Assembly: GCA_964437595.1 (NCBI GenBank)
Contig: CAYTHO010000153.1
Span: 1-8,083 of the forward strand
Length of the DNA stretch: 8,083 nucleotides
Source: DSYU01 sp964437595
GTDB taxonomy: Bacteria > Chloroflexota > Anaerolineae > Anaerolineales > Anaerolineaceae
Direction: 5' to 3'
The notes beneath the pieces are model-generated. The model was not told the DNA's origin. It saw only the letters and a program-made list of their open reading frames with translations, and made no database searches. Positions 5,265 through 8,083 of the stretch are shown in pieces. The position numbers and the translations under genes are program-made. The number at the start of each line of letters is the position of its first letter. The stretch's first letter is position 1.

Positions 5265-7283
5265 TTACTTGACCGTTATTGGCAAAAATATCATATTATA
5301 AGTTGAATACCTAATACCTTTGGAATACCAACTTTCATGGCCTAAATTATCATAGGCTGTAACGAAAAAATAGTAAATTCTATTTTCTACCAGATTTGAT
5401 AAAGTGAAGCTTGTTCGATTCCCTACATCGATAGGTGAATTTCCCTCGATTAATCCAGTCCCAGAAAATGGTGGATAAGGGAAAAGTCCGTAGTATATTT
5501 TATATCCCCAACCTGTTGTAAAGCTCGGAATTGGAGACCAAGTAAGCAATACATTGTTACTGGTGGAACTAATGGAAATATTCGTGGGGGGAAATATTGG
5601 TGATGCGATCGATGGGGTTTGGAGATAAGGAGCATAAATAAACTTTCCCAAATCCGAATCATCATACCAATCATAAACTTGAGCCAGGATATCGACCGAA
5701 TCTGTTGTCCCCCAATAATTATTCGTTCCATTGATATCCTGATCGGAAAGGAGCACTACATCATAAGGATAATTTTCGAGAAAACTACTGTCATGAACTT
5801 CATAACCAGCGGTTCTGATATCCAAGGTTAATCCACCAATTGGTACACTTCCAGTTCCTATATTTCCCATAATAATATTATTTGAATTTGGATAACGATA
5901 AAACGGTGCAATTCCGTAAATAAAAACACCTGATCCATAAATTCGTTCAGGAACATTAGTAAGGTTACTGACTTCATTATAAGTTACCGTGTTATTTTGA
6001 AATACCGATTCTGTAAAACTATCTATATAAATACCCCCGCCATATACTTCACCTAAGTCCCAAACATTGTCCTTAAATGCTAAAACTCGGTTTTCGGTTA
6101 TATGGTTCTCAGTAATCATTCCTGACTCGGCAAAAATTCCTCCTCCATAAAAACGCCCTGGACCCAAAATGTGATTGCCTTTCACATAATTTCTAGTTAT
6201 CTCCGCATCTCCGCTTGCATGTATCCCGCCGCCTTCTACTTGCGGATAATATATATACCAAGAAATCTCTTGATCAGTGGTATCCGCTATATTAGCAATT
6301 ACGTTATTAGAGTTAGCCTTTCCCTTGTAAATATATAATCCTGCGCCTAAAATGTCCGAACCGTACGAGCGATTCCCATTAATAGTATTGTTTTCTACAA
6401 TACTATCCGAAGCAGAAATACCTGTACCCAAAATACTGTAATAGGTTGAATCATCCGTATAAATAATTGCAACGTTTTTTTCAACGTGATTATTATCGAT
6501 TATGCTGTTTTGTCCATAAATGCCTACGCCATTAATAGATTTACCTTTTCCGGAATTCTCTGCAATATAATTATTTTTAATTACGCTTTCACTTGCATAA
6601 ATACCAACTCCGGTAATATGACCAGATGTACTTGAATTCTTTCTGATTATATTGTTTTCTATATTGCCCGAAATAGAATAAATGCCGTTGCTTGAGTTAT
6701 TCTCTATGGTGCTATTTGTTACTTTTCCAGAATTATAAACATATACACCTACACCTTCATTATCCCGAACCGTGCAATCATCAATAATCTGATTTCCTAT
6801 TGTTACTGCACCTTTCGTTTTATCTGATGCCAGGCCTCCAAATTCCACCACACAATTTTTCAGAATACTTCCGCTAATATAGTTACCTGATACACCAAAA
6901 ACCGTTGCGGGAGATGTTGGGGTAAATTCTATTATTCCCCAATCACCAGGTTTTTTTTCTGAAATAGCTTTTATTGATGTAAAAATGACTGGATCAGTAA
7001 CAGAACCGTTTACAATCAAATAACCATTAACCTGTATATTTAAGCCTGTTTGAAATTTAACCTCTACTCCAGGTTCAATTGTTAAGGTTATTCCTGGTTG
7101 AACGTCGATGTTCGCCGTGACAACATAAGGGCTTTTAGATTTAGTCCAAATAGTATCAGAGAATATCGGCCCCCCTACAAGGGTGTCTGCTTTAACAAGT
7201 GGAATATTATTATAGAAAAGCGCACAAACGAAGATGACAAAAATAATGATCTTAAACATTGTGACTAATCTATAAGATCTCAT
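5265..7283 (-). CDS. Secreted NosD-like beta-helix protein with FN3 domain and C-terminal FLP tail, in an AT-rich island
   Basis: A 672-residue exported protein. The signal peptide (1-32) has a very hydrophobic core and ends VKA before DTLVGG. Residues 37-78 are an entry module (GGPIFSDTIW, then PGITLTIEPGVEVKFQ) common before such helices. About 113-505 are parallel beta-helix coils carrying repeats of the form G-x-G-I-Y, then S-x-I-x-x-N-x-[IV]-x-x-N, at roughly 30-residue intervals. NNYWGTTD (521-528) closes the helix. A fibronectin type III-like domain spans about 566-660, and the chain ends MIFLPITVK. I chose the ATG at 7281-7283 because GGGAGGG precedes it by four bases; a TTG 21 bases upstream overlaps that site. 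Base composition and codon use are far more AT-rich than all neighbours, suggesting transfer. Likely role: surface or extracellular carbohydrate binding or adhesion; no catalytic motif is evident. Confidence 0.88.
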   Translation of the reverse strand: MRSYRLVTMFKIIIFVIFVCALFYNNIPLVKADTLVGGPIFSDTIWTKSKSPYVVTANIDVQPGITLTIEPGVEVKFQTGLNIQVNGYLIVNGSVTDPVIFTSIKAISEKKPGDWGIIEFTPTSPATVFGVSGNYISGSILKNCVVEFGGLASDKTKGAVTIGNQIIDDCTVRDNEGVGVYVYNSGKVTNSTIENNSSNGIYSISGNIENNIIRKNSSTSGHITGVGIYASESVIKNNYIAENSGKGKSINGVGIYGQNSIIDNNHVEKNVAIIYTDDSTYYSILGTGISASDSIVENNTINGNRSYGSDILGAGLYIYKGKANSNNVIANIADTTDQEISWYIYYPQVEGGGIHASGDAEITRNYVKGNHILGPGRFYGGGIFAESGMITENHITENRVLAFKDNVWDLGEVYGGGIYIDSFTESVFQNNTVTYNEVSNLTNVPERIYGSGVFIYGIAPFYRYPNSNNIIMGNIGTGSVPIGGLTLDIRTAGYEVHDSSFLENYPYDVVLLSDQDINGTNNYWGTTDSVDILAQVYDWYDDSDLGKFIYAPYLQTPSIASPIFPPTNISISSTSNNVLLTWSPIPSFTTGWGYKIYYGLFPYPPFSGTGLIEGNSPIDVGNRTSFTLSNLVENRIYYFFVTAYDNLGHESWYSKGIRYSTYNMIFLPITVK

Positions 7284-7287
7284 TTTG

Positions 7288-7294
7288 CCCTCCC
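7288..7294 (-). promoter_or_regulatory. Shine-Dalgarno GGGAGGG deciding the start
   Basis: On the minus strand GGGAGGG lies four bases before the ATG at 7283 (five if the core GGAGG is counted). It supports that start over the upstream in-frame TTG at 7302-7304, which would place the SD inside the coding region. Confidence 0.75.
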
Positions 7295-7355
7295 AACATT
7301 TCAAAAAGGCGCTTGTTCGATTTATTGTTCTAAAAGAAGAAATAAACCATAAAAT

Positions 7356-7385
7356 ATTATAGCATTTTCATAAATATAATGTCAA
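7356..7385 (-). promoter_or_regulatory. Consensus sigma70-type promoter for the AT-rich beta-helix gene
   Basis: On the minus strand TTGACA (7385-7380) and TATAAT (7361-7356) are both exact matches to the bacterial housekeeping consensus, separated by 18 bp. Transcription should start near 7349, giving a leader of about 65 bases with an SD before the ATG at 7283. This differs from the leaderless-type promoters at 1317 and 2617. AT-rich DNA yields chance -10 boxes easily, but the perfect -35 at correct spacing makes this one persuasive. Confidence 0.7.
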
Positions 7386-7436
7386 TGACCTTATTAAAAT
7401 TAAATACTAAAACCGGGCAATTTTGCATTACCAACA

Positions 7437-7466
7437 CGATATAAAAGTAAGATGCATCTTTATACG
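7437..7466. repeat. AT-rich dyad-symmetric site upstream of the promoter
   Basis: AAGATGCATCTT (7449-7460) is a perfect 12-bp palindrome. It overlaps a second pairing of TATAAA (7440-7445) with TTTATA (7459-7464). It lies about 50-80 bp upstream of the -35 box of the beta-helix gene and beyond the nrdJ stop, so it could be a regulator site for the former. No protein can be named. Confidence 0.4.
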
Positions 7467-7493
7467 TAATACAATTCTGCCCTTAAAGTAGGA

Positions 7494-7517
7494 GGCGTAA
7501 CACAGCTGTGCTACGCC
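7494..7517 (-). terminator. 24-nt near-perfect hairpin, candidate nrdJ terminator
   Basis: GGCGTAACACAG (7494-7505) is followed directly by CTGTGCTACGCC (7506-7517). One pair differs (7500 with 7511): as plus-strand RNA it is an A-C mismatch, as minus-strand RNA a permitted U-G wobble. Folding is therefore intact only in the orientation of the nrdJ transcript, which it would follow by about 90 bases. The sequence after it on the minus strand is only weakly U-rich (TCCTACTTTAAG), so it may be a 3'-end stabilising or Rho-linked structure rather than a standard terminator. It also marks one edge of the AT-rich island. Confidence 0.45.
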
Positions 7518-7606
7518 CCATGACTTCCCCTTTGCAAAGTTTCTGTGCTTGCTGGTGAAACTTCTTTAATGCAGTTGTGCTGGTTCTTTGGTTAGTTACA
7601 AACTTC

Positions 7607-8083
7607 TCAACACTCACTATATCCGCACGAGTAGCACTTCCGGCAGCCTTCTTCGTTGACCACGGCGGCCTGGCCGCATTCGGGGCAGAGGTCGCCGATT
7701 TTGAAGAGCACGGGCTGTTCGGCGGGGCGGGGTTGGGTGTCGACTTTGGCGGTGGCGGGGATTCGGAGGCTGCTTGCGCTGCCATGCGCGGCGCCGTTGC
7801 CGCCATTACCGCGGCCATTCTCGCCGTAGGGCTCGCCGATGATGTGCTCGCCGGCTTCGGCGCGCGCTTTCCAGTGTTCGATGTAGTCGTCGATGACCTG
7901 GGCGACGCCGTCGGGCAGGGAGCGGACGCGGTTAGGGCCGAAGCCGAGGGAGCGCCCGCCGCCGATGCCGGCGAGCTGGCGGATGACTTCCTGGAGGCGC
8001 TTGACGGGCTCGACGGGGGAGGCGAGGCGCAGGACGTAGGAGATGAGGCGCCCGATGGCTTCGGAGACGGCGGCGGTGTCGGA
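7607..8083 (-). CDS. nrdJ: Adenosylcobalamin-dependent (class II) ribonucleotide reductase, C-terminal part
   Basis: This is the last 158 codons of a gene that enters from beyond the right edge; the TGA stop is at 7607-7609 and the start is not in the window. The enzyme reduces ribonucleotides to deoxyribonucleotides in the cytoplasm using adenosylcobalamin, so it works with or without oxygen. In residues counted from the edge, the conserved stretch SLGFGPNRVRSLPDG lies at 45-59. A low-complexity Gly/Asn linker lies at about 87-102. A C-terminal zinc-ribbon-like domain follows: CPEC (133-136), EEGCRKC (144-150) and the terminal CGYSEC (153-158). In many class II enzymes this cysteine-rich tail binds zinc and relays reducing power from thioredoxin to the active site. 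All cysteines appear present, so this end looks functional. Composition is GC-rich, unlike the gene downstream, which lies 323 bp away on the same strand. Confidence 0.93.
   Translation of the reverse strand, partial: SDTAAVSEAIGRLISYVLRLASPVEPVKRLQEVIRQLAGIGGGRSLGFGPNRVRSLPDGVAQVIDDYIEHWKARAEAGEHIIGEPYGENGRGNGGNGAAHGSASSLRIPATAKVDTQPRPAEQPVLFKIGDLCPECGQAAVVNEEGCRKCYSCGYSEC

Larger units (their letters stand above)
7284..7606. other. Intergenic region between nrdJ and the AT-rich gene
   Basis: About 320 bp with no supported gene. The left two-thirds is AT-rich and carries the promoter, SD and dyad. The right part carries the 24-nt hairpin, a CTTTGCAAAG palindrome (7530-7539) and a looser stem (AAGTTTC 7537-7543 with GAAACTT 7557-7563). 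Composition changes near 7480-7530. No transposase or tRNA remnant is visible at this boundary. Confidence 0.6.

Noticed and set aside
7284..7304. TTG start extending the island protein by seven residues
   Set aside because: It would place the GGGAGGG ribosome-binding site inside the coding sequence. The ATG at 7283 has ideal SD spacing.
7483..7818. A 111-codon minus-strand frame near the right edge
   Set aside because: It is out of frame with the NrdJ C-terminus, which is unmistakable in the adjacent frame (SLGFGPNRVRSLPDG and CPEC...CGYSEC). Low-complexity Ala/Pro/Ser content marks it as a shadow.
1..8083. CRISPR array, tRNA, rRNA or insertion sequence
   Set aside because: No regularly spaced long direct repeats, no cloverleaf-like sequence with CCA or T-arm consensus, and no transposase or terminal inverted repeats with target duplication were seen.

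Overview
The window looks like a chromosomal segment of a high-GC bacterium, most probably from the Chloroflexota (Anaerolineae-like). Three things point there: two large secreted proteins end in the short [YF]-L-P-hydrophobic-Lys tail that I recognise as common in secreted proteins of that group; there is a B12-dependent class II ribonucleotide reductase; and two genes carry a TATAAT box so close to the start codon that their mRNAs should be leaderless. The taxonomic call is inference.

Layout. 1-76: an intergenic end holding a textbook G-quadruplex motif that abuts a perfect 24-bp palindrome. 77-1309 (-): a complete ion transporter of the ArsB/NhaD/SLC13 (IT) superfamily, with its own leaderless-type promoter. 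1385-2107 (-): a multi-spanning, histidine-containing membrane protein I cannot assign, with a strong Shine-Dalgarno. 2108-2628: about 520 bp with no convincing gene, containing a CGCAAAG repeat cluster, a long-range inverted repeat and a 13-bp tandem duplication. 2629-5088 (+): a secreted right-handed beta-helix protein with a C-terminal IPT/TIG-like domain and tail, again leaderless-type. 5265-7283 (-): a second secreted beta-helix protein, with a C-terminal fibronectin type III domain and the same kind of tail. It lies in a sharply AT-rich island and has a consensus sigma70-type promoter and an SD. 7284-7606: intergenic, with that promoter, palindromes and a strong hairpin. 7607-8083 (-): the C-terminal end of the class II ribonucleotide reductase NrdJ, running off the window.

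How the parts relate. The two beta-helix genes are tail-to-tail neighbours with the same plan: signal peptide, beta-helix, Ig-like sandwich, [YF]LP tail. Yet they differ strongly in base composition and in promoter and translation-initiation style, so the second was probably acquired separately, perhaps from a lower-GC relative. The tail is the best candidate for an under-described system: a possible C-terminal sorting or anchoring tag on surface proteins. The transporter and the unknown membrane protein share a strand, but each appears to have its own start signals. NrdJ is housekeeping and functionally unrelated to the others.
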